A program made the translations under genes and the position numbers. Source: Nemertoderma westbladi (lineage: Eukaryota; Xenacoelomorpha; Nemertodermatida; Nemertodermatidae). From it: a DNA stretch of 64,000 nucleotides. The stretch covers positions 20,093 to 84,092 of the forward strand of contig JAUCBJ010007476.1 of the NCBI GenBank assembly GCA_032718475.1, read 5' to 3'. Numbering within the stretch: position 1 is the stretch's first letter; the number at the start of each line of letters is the position of its first letter. Of the stretch, positions 47,776 to 58,092 are shown one piece after another. A model generated the notes under the pieces. It saw only the letters and a list, made by a program, of their open reading frames with translations. It was not told where the DNA came from and searched no databases.

Positions 47776-50625
47776 TCACGCCAAGTTTCTATCAAATTTG
47801 CAAAAATGCAGCAAATCAACATCGAGTAATTTACGTGAAAAAGAGAGTAAGCTCTCTGAATCTACTACTGTTGCGTCTAATGAATTCCATATTGGAATCG
47901 CGCGATTGGCAAACGAAAATTTCGAAATTTGCAGTCTACTGTAGTTAACCAATAGCTTGTGGTTGTGTCCTCTCAATCCACTACGCACTGGATAAGAGAA
48001 AAAATCATCAAAGGCTAAATCTATCAGACCGTGTAAAATAGAAAAAACCATTTTTTGATCATAAATAATACGGCGAATTTCTAATGGTTGCAGCTTAAAG
48101 TGCTTCAATCGTTCGAAATAACTAGTCCTACCTAGATTGCACCGAAGATAAAGACGTCTCGTATAATAACGTTGCACACCTTCAATGAGATCGATACTAC
48201 CCATCGTGAACGGCGACCATACTTGAGTACAATACTCTAGTAAAGGCCTAACATATGCCTTGTAGGCTAAAAGCAATGCCTTTTCGTTGTTCGTATAGAA
48301 ACAACGAAAAATCATGTTAGAGATTTTATATGCCTTAGCTACTTGTTCACGACAATATTTATCGAACTTAAGGTTGTCGCACACAGTAATACCTAAATCT
48401 TTACAATGAGAAACTGATTTAATCGGCTTGTCATTGAGTGAATAAGTTAACAAAGGATTTGTAATACCAATGTGTATAACTGAGCACTTATGGGCAGCCA
48501 CTCCTAACTGCCAACTGATAGCCCAGTTACCTAACGTGTTAAGCGATTGTGAAATAAGATTAGCATTACTGCAATTAGCGTCAACAGGAGAATATAGTTT
48601 AACGTCATCAGCGAATAGTTTAACTGTAACAGAGTCTAATAGCACCGGAAGGTCATTTATAAAAATCAGAAACAGGACAGGTCCCAGAACACTACCTTGG
48701 GGAGTGCCTGAAGTAACCTTGCAAATTTCAGAAAAACAATTACCAACCACTATTCGTTGAGTTCTGTTAGCCAAAAATGCACCAATCCAACCTAGTAAAT
48801 TGCCGCAGATACCATATGAAGACAGTTTTGCCAAAAGCTTAGAGTGCACCACCGAATCAAAAGCTTTAGCAAAATCAATGTATACAATATCAATATTCTT
48901 ACGATTATCAAGCAGTTGTGTCCAGTCGGTGATACACTCTAATAATTGCGTACAAGTAGATCTACGCTGTAGGAACCCATGCTGAGATTTTGATATCAAT
49001 TTATGTTCTAAAAGATACTTAGTTAACTCTACTTTAATGCACATTTCCATAAGTTTACAGGCTATACAAGTTAGTGATACAGGTCTATAATTATAAGGGT
49101 CTGAAGGATCGCCTTTCTTGTACAATGGAATAACTAAAGCAGTACGCCAAACAGATGGCAGAGCATTGGAAGCAAATGATATATTAAAAATAACTGATAA
49201 AGGCACAGCTAAAAATAATGCAAGTTTAGAAAATAAAATACTGGGCAGATCATCCGGAGTGCGGCTTGTCTTGCCTTTCAGTTTTCTCAGCATTGTTAAA
49301 ATAGTTGCAGGTTCAAAATTTATATCAGATAACTGGGCGCTAGAATGTACTTTTCTAGGAAATGGTGGGATAGACCCATTGTCCTCACTGAAGTTTTGCG
49401 AGAGTACCATTGAAAATATATTAGCCTTAGTAACATCATCAACTACAGTATTACCATTGTACTGTAGTGGTGCAATACCCGCTTTATTGCGTTTTCGTGA
49501 GTTAGTGTACTTAAAGACTGCTTCCGGACTTCCTGAGCTTAGAATTTTACATTCTTTGGCGCAGGCAGCCCGGAATGCACCCTGAGAAGCAGCTTTAGCA
49601 GCCTTAGTGTAAGCTGCTCTACCAGATACTGTGTGCCTGCGGCGCCACAGTTTCTTTTTATTATTCTGGAGTTGCTTTACATAAATCGGGTATGCTTTCT
49701 TATTAGGATTAATAGATTTGAAAGGCACACAGTTATCAATACCTACTTTGAGTATATTTGTAAATTTGCACCAGAAATCATCTATAGTGTTACATAATTG
49801 AAATTCGATAGTCCAATTGATATTTTGTAAATATGACGAAAATTTGTTATAGTCACAATTAGAAAAGTCATGAAAACCAATGCAATCTCGCTGAATTAAC
49901 TCATGTGGGGAAATAATATTAAAACAAACTGTAGCATGATCACTAGTAGAAAAATTTTCAATTACTGAAACACAAGATACATGTAAGTCTTCCGAACAGA
50001 AAACTAGGTCTAGGACATTATCTAAGCGCGTTGGCTCTAATTGAAGTTGAGAAAGACCAGATTCTAAAACAAAATTAGAACATGAATTATATATTTGTGA
50101 GTCCGGATGAGATAGTTCAACCCAATCAAAATCTGGTAGATTAAAATCGCCCATTATTACGCAGGGCCGGTCAATGTCACACAGACTAGATAGGCAACCA
50201 TACAAAATGTCCGACTGGTCAGGTGAAAGACTAGTACTTCTGTAAACACATACAATACGACTGGGAACATTTCCGAGAAGGTCAACAGCGATAATCTCGA
50301 CATCGTTAAATATTTGGGGTATCAGAACACGGGAGCATTTAATCGAGTTATGGATTAAAAGGGCTACACCTCCTCCACGAGATGGGCGATCATTGCGATA
50401 AACTTTGTATTTATCCGCACGCGAAAGCATGGCGTCTGTAACAGTAGCATCTAACCAAGTTTCGGTGACACCAACTATGTCGTACAAAGCATCACACAAA
50501 TTTTCGAACTCAGGAAGTTTGTTTTTAAGGGAACGCGCATTTATACACCCACATTTTAACCACGGGTTAGAAAGTCCTGCTTTTGATGGGTTGTTAGTTA
50601 GATCTTCTCCCTTTAGCAGTTTCCC
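47776..50625 (-). CDS. LINE C ORF2: endonuclease and reverse transcriptase
   Basis: Open from 50625 to 47776 (about 949 codons). No ATG precedes the endonuclease; the frame begins in the slippery site 50619-50625. Endonuclease: NARSLKNKL, VGVTETWL, GGGVALLI, VYRS, VIMGDFNLPDFDW, TSDHATV near residue 190 of the track ORF. RT: RPVSLTCIACKLME, QHGFLQRRSTCTQL, motif A VYIDFAKAFDSV, motif B TPQGSVLGPVLFLIFIN, motif C VKLFADDVKLY, then HCKDLGITV. It has the CR1-type C-terminal domain RPLLEYCTQVWSPF, YTRRLYLRC and PIWNSLD. Nicks genomic DNA and copies its own RNA at the nick. All expected catalytic residues are visible. Confidence 0.9.
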   Translation of the reverse strand, partial: GKLLKGEDLTNNPSKAGLSNPWLKCGCINARSLKNKLPEFENLCDALYDIVGVTETWLDATVTDAMLSRADKYKVYRNDRPSRGGGVALLIHNSIKCSRVLIPQIFNDVEIIAVDLLGNVPSRIVCVYRSTSLSPDQSDILYGCLSSLCDIDRPCVIMGDFNLPDFDWVELSHPDSQIYNSCSNFVLESGLSQLQLEPTRLDNVLDLVFCSEDLHVSCVSVIENFSTSDHATVCFNIISPHELIQRDCIGFHDFSNCDYNKFSSYLQNINWTIEFQLCNTIDDFWCKFTNILKVGIDNCVPFKSINPNKKAYPIYVKQLQNNKKKLWRRRHTVSGRAAYTKAAKAASQGAFRAACAKECKILSSGSPEAVFKYTNSRKRNKAGIAPLQYNGNTVVDDVTKANIFSMVLSQNFSEDNGSIPPFPRKVHSSAQLSDINFEPATILTMLRKLKGKTSRTPDDLPSILFSKLALFLAVPLSVIFNISFASNALPSVWRTALVIPLYKKGDPSDPYNYRPVSLTCIACKLMEMCIKVELTKYLLEHKLISKSQHGFLQRRSTCTQLLECITDWTQLLDNRKNIDIVYIDFAKAFDSVVHSKLLAKLSSYGICGNLLGWIGAFLANRTQRIVVGNCFSEICKVTSGTPQGSVLGPVLFLIFINDLPVLLDSVTVKLFADDVKLYSPVDANCSNANLISQSLNTLGNWAISWQLGVAAHKCSVIHIGITNPLLTYSLNDKPIKSVSHCKDLGITVCDNLKFDKYCREQVAKAYKISNMIFRCFYTNNEKALLLAYKAYVRPLLEYCTQVWSPFTMGSIDLIEGVQRYYTRRLYLRCNLGRTSYFERLKHFKLQPLEIRRIIYDQKMVFSILHGLIDLAFDDFFSYPVRSGLRGHNHKLLVNYSRLQISKFSFANRAIPIWNSLDATVVDSESLLSFSRKLLDVDLLHFCKFDRNLA

Positions 50626-51941
50626 TGACTATGGGTGTCCGGAATGACCGGAGCCCGCAGAGAAGGTGTTGGCGTAGCGATAATCGATTGCATGGAAGCA
50701 GGAAGAGTTGGAGAAGGTTGATCCAGGGAGGTCGGATTCGGACTAGCGGGGTTGAAGTGCCACGATCGATCGCGCTTCCAGGTACCCCCCTCAACCTCCT
50801 TGATGAACTTCCAAACGTCGCCATTATCACGAACACTGAAACTCGTAGTCCGATCTGATACGTTGCCAACATTATGACTATTATTCCATTGGAATATAGT
50901 CTTACGACGTTCCTGAACCAGCTTACGTGTAGATAAACTGAGGCTCGGTCGAACTTTCAAGTCGGAGAATTCGAAGTCACCTTGATCCTTTCTAGCTGAA
51001 TCAAAATACTCGTGAAATAATTTGGCCTCGTGCTCTGAACTAAAAGACACTTTCAACAGGCGGGGAATAGTGCGATGACTACTATGGGCAGTACCTCCAG
51101 AACCAGTAGGCCTACCGGCATGCCTACCGTTTCTGATATTATTATTGTTCACCTGTCTTCCAAGGCGAGTAATATCGAGAACTGAGCTAACATTAACTCC
51201 AATGGAGTCACAGATATCTTTAACCCTCGTTTTGTCTGTGTGAGCTGAAGTGGGAGAAGGTTCAGGAAGTTTGCAAATAATAACCTCTTTCTTAATTTCC
51301 TCGGTATCCAAAACCTCCCTCATCGTGGTTTTGACGACCTCTTGCACCTCATCGAGAGGGCATGGAGGGTGAATACCACCAGATCGTTTGCGTCGCTGAC
51401 TAGCAGAAACCCATCCGCTGTCAGCAACAGAAGTTGCCACGGAATCGTTTCGAAGACTGACGATCTCCGAATTTATTGCCGCGAATTCTTTACGTAGATC
51501 TTCCTGTAGATGCGAAACTATTGAATCAAGATCGGAACGTGCATTAGTTGCTGTAATTGTTAGTGATCCACGCAACTCGCATACATTGCACACAATTTTA
51601 ACATTGTTGCATTTACCTAGGATCGATACGTCGGATGCATTGAGACCAAGACATGCACTATGGATCCAACAACCGCAGATATCGCATCCGAGACAATTGC
51701 GACCAGATACCAGTTTCCGACAATGCGGACACAAATGTGCGTCGCCACCTGCGGCATCTTCGCCATTTGTACAGACAGTAGCATGTTTCTCATATGCAGA
51801 CTTTTCTGTGAATAAAGCAGAGCAGGAGTCGCAGTTAAACAATTTCGACATATCCAATTTACAAGTTGAAGCAGATAAGCTAGCTCTACCGCCTCCAGAT
51901 GCCGCTGTCCCTTTCTTCTTGCTTGAGTTTGACATTCTCAA
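50613..51941 (-). CDS. LINE C ORF1: PHD-type zinc finger and RNA-binding region
   Basis: 442 residues from ATG 51941. Residues about 33-125 are Cys/His-rich: a CDSCSALFTEKSAYEKHATVC finger followed by CPHCRKLVSGRNCLGCDICG and WIHSACLGL...CNVCELRG, the PHD-type pattern (C4-H-C3) seen in CR1-group ORF1s. A coiled coil lies near 140-175. Residues about 235-360 look like an RRM-like single-strand RNA-binding core (VIICKLPEPSP, RVKDICDSIGVNVSSVLDI TRLG, RLLKVSFSSEHEAKLF). The stop TAA (50613-50615) follows CAG-GGA-AAC-TGC, the -1 frameshift site feeding ORF2. Confidence 0.85.
   Translation of the reverse strand: MRMSNSSKKKGTAASGGGRASLSASTCKLDMSKLFNCDSCSALFTEKSAYEKHATVCTNGEDAAGGDAHLCPHCRKLVSGRNCLGCDICGCWIHSACLGLNASDVSILGKCNNVKIVCNVCELRGSLTITATNARSDLDSIVSHLQEDLRKEFAAINSEIVSLRNDSVATSVADSGWVSASQRRKRSGGIHPPCPLDEVQEVVKTTMREVLDTEEIKKEVIICKLPEPSPTSAHTDKTRVKDICDSIGVNVSSVLDITRLGRQVNNNNIRNGRHAGRPTGSGGTAHSSHRTIPRLLKVSFSSEHEAKLFHEYFDSARKDQGDFEFSDLKVRPSLSLSTRKLVQERRKTIFQWNNSHNVGNVSDRTTSFSVRDNGDVWKFIKEVEGGTWKRDRSWHFNPASPNPTSLDQPSPTLPASMQSIIATPTPSLRAPVIPDTHSQGNC
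50619..50625 (-). promoter_or_regulatory. -1 frameshift slippery heptamer GGGAAAC
   Basis: In ORF1 zero frame the codons are CAG GGA AAC TGC TAA, so G GGA AAC is in X XXY YYZ register, six bases before the stop. In the -1 frame GGG AAA CTG CTA reads straight into ORF2. An upstream TAG in the ORF2 frame sits just before it, and ORF2 has no ATG before its endonuclease. Confidence 0.65.
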
Positions 51942-52155
51942 GTTAGACTATCGGATACCACGTTATGAGTTCAGGAGATTATCTTTTAGCTCAACAGCGT
52001 GACCATATAGGAAATATTTCAGTATTTACGAATAATTTACTTTAGTCAGACAGTCAGACAGTTTACGTATTGAGATGCAGTCAGTAGCTGGTGGACACAG
52101 AGCAGAAAGTCTGATGTCCGTGTGATTCTATTCATCAGAATGAATGAATGAATCT

Positions 52156-52314
52156 GTCCGTTAAAAACACTTATACAGCACCCCGAGGGCTAGGGGATCC
52201 AATTATATCTGTAAACGCTTTTACAGCAGGTTTCAGAGTATTTCAGCGTATGGGGGAAAAACTGGATCGCGGGGCGAAGGACCAGTTGCATCCCACAGAA
52301 GCTTTTACAGTCAG
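52156..52314 (-). repeat. 5' LTR part 2 and right target duplication
   Basis: 52156-52309 is identical or nearly so to 41156-41309. GTCAG at 52310-52314 repeats 40025-40029. Confidence 0.87.
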
Positions 52315-53079
52315 TACTGCAAATCACAAAATTATAGAGCATGTGCTATCCGCACCTAAAGTGTACTTGCACGTACTAACTAACAGCAATAGCTCACACC
52401 TGTAGGAGATACAGGTTAATCCGGTGTTTTGCCTTTGTCTGAATCTGAAATATCTAATCCTAAATTTTATGGCATCCCAAGACGGCGTCATGCTTTACCC
52501 TGATCTAAGGTCTTATTGCGGGCAAGGGCATCAAACAAAGTCTTACCTTCCTTTGAAGTGGGCGCTGTATGGCAAGAGGGCATGATTCGAAAGGGCGCGC
52601 GGGCGAATCTAATGTGGGCGCTTAGTGTGTTGCGGACATCCTTTCCCTGCGTTGCTGAGGGCCTATCCGTTTAGGCAGCCATTCCCAAAATGTTTGGCTG
52701 TCCCAAAAGTGGACACGTCAAAATATACATGTTCAAGAGTTTACAGTATATTAACGTAATTACAAAAGACCTTATCAACTTGACTTCACAAATAACAAAT
52801 AAGATAAGTTAAGTTTAGATAACTAAAGATAGGTAGTCAAGATTGAGAACAGACTGATAACATTATTGTGTGTGATAACCGAAGGGCAAGCCGCCCCTTA
52901 TATAGCAAATCCTAGGCATGGAATTAACTAGAACATTCGACAACATTCCATGGCCGCAGATTTGAGCAATAACTTATGCCCTATGATTGCCAAACCCATC
53001 ATTCCATGTGTTGTACGCACCTCATTGGCTTATCTAATTAAATGAAACCGAAAATTAATAGCCCAAAAAAGCAAATTTC
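52315..53079. other. Non-coding, no gene recognised
   Basis: No ORF with domain support. A short stretch at 52560-52680 is more G+C-rich than its flanks. Confidence 0.4.
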
Positions 53080-53147
53080 CCGACCTGGATTCGAACCCAG
53101 AACCTATCTAGAATGTAACCTTAACCCATCTGACCACTGCGCCGATA
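53080..53147 (-). tRNA. tRNA-like sequence, probably a SINE head or tRNA pseudogene
   Basis: On the minus strand 53097-53087 is a perfect B box GGTTCGAATCC, preceded by a plausible A-box region (CGCAGTGGTCAGATGGG, about 53142-53126). The T stem pairs poorly and no clean acceptor stem is seen, so a functional tRNA is unlikely. The usual reading is a tRNA-derived SINE with body in 53079 downward. Confidence 0.45.
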
Positions 53148-53531
53148 GAGTCATCAGTGTACTTATATCTACTAATACGAAATAAGCATATTACATTACT
53201 TAAGTCAAAATACGTCGGATTTAGAAAGTTTTTTACGTGGTACTGTAAATTGCTACTTAACATTGAAATAATCCAACACCGCTCCATGAAAACAGTAAGT
53301 AAGACTGTTTTCACCAATTGAGAAACACAAATAATTGACTAAAATATCTCTCAAATCTAGGGTAAGGCCTAAAATATAAAAATAATCACTGTCTTACCTA
53401 TTGCATACTCAATATTGCAAGTACTGCGTAAATATAAATCCTTCATACATACAAATACAAAATACAAATTCACTACCTAATTTAGTGCATACAATATAAA
53501 AAAGGGCTTCGGTTATCCTAAATAAAACAAA
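53148..53531. other. Non-coding
   Basis: AT-rich; nothing recognised. Confidence 0.4.
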
Positions 53532-53535
53532 TTAA

Positions 53536-55141
53536 GGGGGGGGTACACCCCCCTATGGACCTTTTTTGCAAATTGCTATAATTTCTGCTTGTTTGTAATT
53601 TTGTATATTTTATACCTTTCGGGGGATTAACATATGGCCAAAGATTTGGTTCAAAAAAAAAAATTTCAAATTTGCGTCGCCCTCTAGCGGCCACCAGCGA
53701 AATTGTTAATTTCACTAAAAACACTACTAGTCTCACAATTTTGGGCGAAAATTTTCGAAACTTGGTTTTTCTGAATCAGCATCCTCGGCTCCACAAAACT
53801 TATCGGTTAAATTTTTTATTTAGGTCTTAAATATTTTTTAAATATTATTAACTAATATTAATTATTACTTAATGGATATTAACTAATTTCAAGAAATTAA
53901 TATGGCACAATTCAAAATTCTAACCGATAACTTTTGATCAAAACCCGAAAAGAAATCAAACAAAAAAAAAATTTCGAAAATTGGTTAAGAAATGGCTGAG
54001 TAGTAGTATTTTGAATGTGAAAAATACAATTCCGAGATAAACGCATTTAAAGTTTAAGAACAATATATTTCAAATGTTCCCGCTATTTTCAGTACTGGTA
54101 TCTCCTTTTCTTTTCCCATTGGATATCCCCTATCCATATTTTGTGATTTCTCAATGGATTTCATGAAATTTGGTTCAAAAAAACCCTACCCACTTTTAAC
54201 AACCTGTTAAAATAATTTTAGAGTGCTTGCCAAAAAACACTTCGCGCAGCACGTGAACAAATTACATTTTGGCGTATTGATTTGATCGCATACTATTTCG
54301 TCATTTAGTCATAAATAGTCATGAAATAATGAGATAACCTTAAGAAACATTCAAAATTATATAAAAATTTCCACATAATTTTATAATAAGCCTTTACACA
54401 GAACATTAAGCTTTGCGCAGCACGTGAAACCTTCGCGCAGCACGTGAGACATTTGCGCAGCAGGTGAAGGTTTCACGTAGCACTTAAATTCTTCATAAAG
54501 CACGTTAATTAATCGAGCACCTCGGAAAGCTTTTTGATCAGAATGAGAAGCCTTCACGCGGCACATGAAAAGTTCATGCTGCACATGAAGACTTCGCGCA
54601 GCACGTGAATTATTCTCAGAGACTGCGGAATTAAAAAAAAATAAGTTTATGGTTGTTTCCCAGAATAATTATTACTAGCTATTGTTATATGATGGTTCAC
54701 ATTTGTTATTACTAGTAGACAACTAGTCCATTAGACAACTGTTCAATATGTAATACAAAACTCACAAATATCTATTAAATATATATTAATTAAAATTTGA
54801 CGGACATGTTGACAGACAGACAGACATACAAACAGACAGACAACCTGAGAGACAGACTGAGATACAGACATAGTGATTAGATAATTCCAAATATTAAAAC
54901 AGACATCGACATTAAGAAAAATCCTAACAGCAAACATTTCAGATTGCTTATTTTATGCCCTTTTTAATATTTCAATGGACAGACAGACAGACATACAGAC
55001 GGAAAACCAGCCATTACTCGAGAAGTAAAAGAGATCTCGCTAAGCCGTTTCCAGATTTGAAATCCGCATTAAATTCTACTCTAGATGAAATAAAAAAACA
55101 AAAAATGAAAATTTTGACCTGAGCGGGGGTGTACCCCCCCC
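53536..55141. mobile_element. TTAA-flanked non-autonomous element with G-rich terminal inverted repeats
   Basis: Flanked by TTAA at 53532-53535 and 55142-55145. The terminal inverted repeat is eight G then TACACCCCC (17 bp perfect: left GGGGGGGGTACACCCCC, right its reverse complement). No transposase. Interior has a set of CACGTG-containing repeats (54242-54606) and GACAGACAG-rich tracts (54800-55005). A diverged relative lies at 60-805. Orientation and superfamily uncertain; TTAA suggests the piggyBac group. Confidence 0.8.
54242..54610. repeat. GCGCAGCACGTGAA repeats inside the TTAA element
   Basis: GCGCAGCACGTGA or close variants (GCAGGTGAA, GTAGCAC, CGGCACATGAA, CTGCACATGAA) near 54244, 54414, 54434, 54453, 54474, 54556, 54579 and 54594, one of them separated from the rest. 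The core CACGTG is a palindromic E-box. Confidence 0.75.
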
Positions 55142-55145
55142 TTAA

Positions 55146-55552
55146 CAAATTAAAGCAAATAATGCCAAACATTTCCATAATATAATATTACAAATATAAT
55201 TCAAATTTCACAAGTTAGTTAAGATTAATAAAGTCAAAGTAATACGCTAAAATAGTTCCAAATAAGTTCCAAAGTGTTCTCCTGCACTAATCGCTAACAG
55301 TAGGCTCGCAAGCTTTCCTTTCTCTATCTCGCTCTCCAACTCCAACTCCAATGGTAGGCTCGCAAGCCTTCCTTCCTCTACCTCGCTCCTCTAATCCTTT
55401 GTCGAATGAGCTTCTAAGACTAGCCCTCTAAGACGACTGGGTGGTGGTCGAGATCGAACCGGGCTCGGGCTTTGGCGTCGAGCTGTCTGCGGTTCTAAAA
55501 TGCTAGGAAAATGAACATCGCACATCCGTTGGGCACTCAATCCTCTAAATCA
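55146..55552 (-). other. Downstream region of the third BEL/Pao copy, no gene
   Basis: Contains a duplicate GTAGGCTCGCAAGC (55302-55315 and 55353-55366) and other pyrimidine-rich sequence. Probably the 3' end (and perhaps LTR) of the element on the minus strand; a partner LTR was not found. Confidence 0.4.
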
Positions 55553-58092
55553 TCATCCGATCCCAATCATGCATTTGGTCGTGTCTGACTGAGTTTCCGC
55601 AACGCTAGGAGGGAGTCTAAGGGGCGGGACCATTCCGTCCACCGACAACTCGCTCTCCGACATTGTCTGAACCCTCATGGGTTCGGGCAAAGTAAATCCA
55701 GTCCCCCCATGCGGTTCTCTAGGAAGGGAACCTGTGCCCCGAGTCATCTGGATCTGTGACTTAGACGTCGTCCTTTCGGCGACATTCACAACCTTCTTAA
55801 TCTCTTGTCCGGCCTTCCCGGGCTCTAAGAATACAAAACTGCTGGTCTTCCTGAGGGTGTCGTATCCTTTCGGGTAACGGTGTGGCCTTGAAGCCAGTCT
55901 CATGCAAGACGTCTGCCTTGTCCAAGATACACGAGGTCACGCGTTTGTAAGATGCGCCGATTCCCCGAAGATAGGCTCCCCGATTCCGCTGTTCGACTCG
56001 CAATTTATCGAACTCTCCAGCGGTAATCTTTTTCACCACGGTTTGAAAGTTCCAAGTGTACTTATCCGGGTGGACCTGTAGGAAATAATCCCTCACGACC
56101 TTGAAGCCACTATCCAATGGCAATATGTCTAGCACCTCTAAAAGTTCGTCATATCGAGGCATAGCTGACACGTATCCCTCCTTCGACATAATGAGAGGGT
56201 TTACGGCCCAAAATCCCAAATGCGCTCTCATGGGGAAATGGCGTCGCTGTGTCGACACATGCTCGTCTGCTAAATTCTCCCAATGGTCAAATAGCTGTCA
56301 GGTGATCTTTACCGACATATGCTCATAGGGAACATGCCTAAATTGGCATTCAGATGCCCCACGACCTTTGATGTTACAATACATGCATTGAGCTACGAAA
56401 CGCCAGCAGGTGTAGAAAGTGTGTGACCATTTATCCCCACACCAGTTGCATACTAAATCTGGTAGAGATATATGTTTAGCTCCACATTTCTTTGCGTGAT
56501 GGCCAGTAGCCCCGCATCTGCCACAAATGGTGTTGGTTAGGATACCAAACTCGCTCATAGATGAGATCTCTGATGGGGCAAGCGCTACCATCGACGTGAT
56601 AATTTTCATCATCTGGGTCAGTCAGTATATTCGTCTACATGGGTTGTATACAAACCATGCCGTCGCTCTTCTCTAGCTCACGTATTTCGGTTCGCGCCTT
56701 CCTCGGAAGATTCTCCTCTATCTCTATGAGTTGCCGCAATGGTTCATCTATTGTCGCAGACTCGGTCAGATCCTTATCGAGATGATGGGCGGTAGGCGCA
56801 GGCGCCTTCCAGGATCCTTCCGGGCCTTTGAACTCCGCATGGCATTCCCCGTCGTAGGGTACTAATGTCAACATCGACGGTCTGTCGACTAGGCTTCCCG
56901 CGTGAGTGAGATCCCTTTCTTTTTTACGCGCTTGCGTGAAAATTTCACAGTGGGCATTGGTGTTGTAAAATGGTTGGAGAAATTGGCGGAATACGTCAGT
57001 ATGCATCCTTCCTCCCTCGTAAACTGTGTGTCCTTCGCCGAGATATAACGGATGTAGCTTTAGAGTCCTAGACACTACATTGGCAATGAAACACACGTTT
57101 ACCAATGATTCGATCGCCAAATAGTATTGCAAGATTATCCGCGGAGGTGAGGTGATCGCCCAATATACACATCATCGCCACTTTAGCTGTGACTCAAACT
57201 CGTTCACATTAGGGGTATCTCCCTCATCATATACGTCTGTGTATTTGCTCCTCTTGCTCTCCTTATAATCCCAACTAAACATGAGATATGAGATATAACC
57301 CGTTCCAGTTTTAAGTGTGTTATATTCTCGAAAGTATCCTTGCTCAATGGTCCAAAGCAACAATGGTCTAGTATCCACGTAAGGCGTAGGCAACCGATCC
57401 TCCTCCTTGGGCATTCCTGCAAAATCACTAATAAGGTCCTCCTGTACACCGGACCCGATCTTGACGATACTCCTGTCGAGTACAACGTCGCGCCAGCCTT
57501 TGGTAATATCCTAGCCTCTATGCTACAAGCTAGGTCCATGGATTTAATTATCCGTTTTATCATAGCGTGTCTTTGCATCGTTCCTTCTGGCATCGGCATC
57601 TTTCAATCGCTCCTCTGTCGGCTGAATACGTGTAGCACTCCGTCTGGTGCTCGAATTTGTATGGTCTTTGAAGTGAGGCACTGCTGATAGCTTCCTCCTT
57701 CGTTATCATAATCCATTCTCCTGCAGAGATCAACTCCTCCCATCCCAATCATCGAGTAAATCGTCGGAGGGTTCCAAATCCTCCCGATAGACTTTTCGTC
57801 ATTGAGGCTAATAGGTTTCCCTGTCCAATTGGTTGCGATGTCGGTGTCGGTTTCAAATGTGCCGACTCTGATCCATAATCGAATCGTTTTCGCCAAATAC
57901 CCTGATGCAAGGTGCGATATCCATCCCCACGCGATCCACTTCTTTAAAGTTGGTAATATGTGGAGGGAAGTTGCGTACAATTTTATGAACTATGGTTCTA
58001 CGCAACTCCGCCGCCTCTAACACATCACCAAACGTTACCGATGGGAGGAAATCCAGGTTTGAAATGATCTCCGGGTGTTCTACTATGGGCAT
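55553..58092 (-). pseudogene. Divergent exonuclease/zinc-knuckle ORF (frameshifted) of a third BEL/Pao copy
   Basis: Minus-strand homologue of 8805-13121. 58092-57853: N-terminus without counterpart noted. Near 57750-57690: WEELISAGEWIM in one frame and then DNEGGS in another resemble WKRFIES..GGYMILDDEG (motif I), followed by SKTIQIRAPDGVLHVF. 57470-57430: IVKIGSGVQEDLISD, motif II. 57132 onward: QYYLAIESLVNV then PLYLGEGHTVYEG, matching motif III (Glu in place of Asp). 56612-56298: three knuckles C30-C33-H38-C43, C55-C58-H64-C69, C76-C79-R84-C89 (third His lost), spacers of 11 and 6. After a TGA, FDHWENLADEHVSTQRR and GFWAVNP match FTRFEEWADVGAMTRQR and GFFLINQ. 55903-55553 is a low-complexity end. 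Multiple frame breaks: this copy is dead. Confidence 0.7.

Larger units (their letters stand above)
47381..52155 (-). mobile_element. LINE C: near-intact CR1-like LINE inserted in the LTR
   Basis: Minus-strand order: ORF1 (51941-50613), overlapping ORF2 (50625-47776), 3' UTR and an (AAT)n-type tail (TATTATTATTATTAA at the plus-strand left end, 47381). It sits between the two parts of the 5' LTR. GAATCT occurs at both junctions (47368-47373 and 52150-52155), a possible short target duplication with a few bases of target missing. Both ORFs are open with key motifs intact, so it may be recently active. Confidence 0.87.
40030..52309 (-). mobile_element. BEL/Pao LTR element, complete ends, LTR split by LINE C
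   Basis: Left LTR 40030-41309 (TGTACG...TTTACA). Right LTR is 46252-47380 plus 52156-52309, separated by LINE C. The target duplication GTCAG lies at 40025-40029 and 52310-52314. LTR copies appear nearly identical (a 3-bp difference near 47034), so the insertion is recent and the LINE later still. Minus-strand content: truncated gag-pro fused to an RNase H-integrase linker (about 46052-44300), then an unidentified ORF (42685-42263) and a basic C-terminal ORF (41639-41388). No RT or integrase core is present, so it is non-autonomous and must have been moved in trans. It lies in or after an intron of the CUB gene. Confidence 0.88.
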
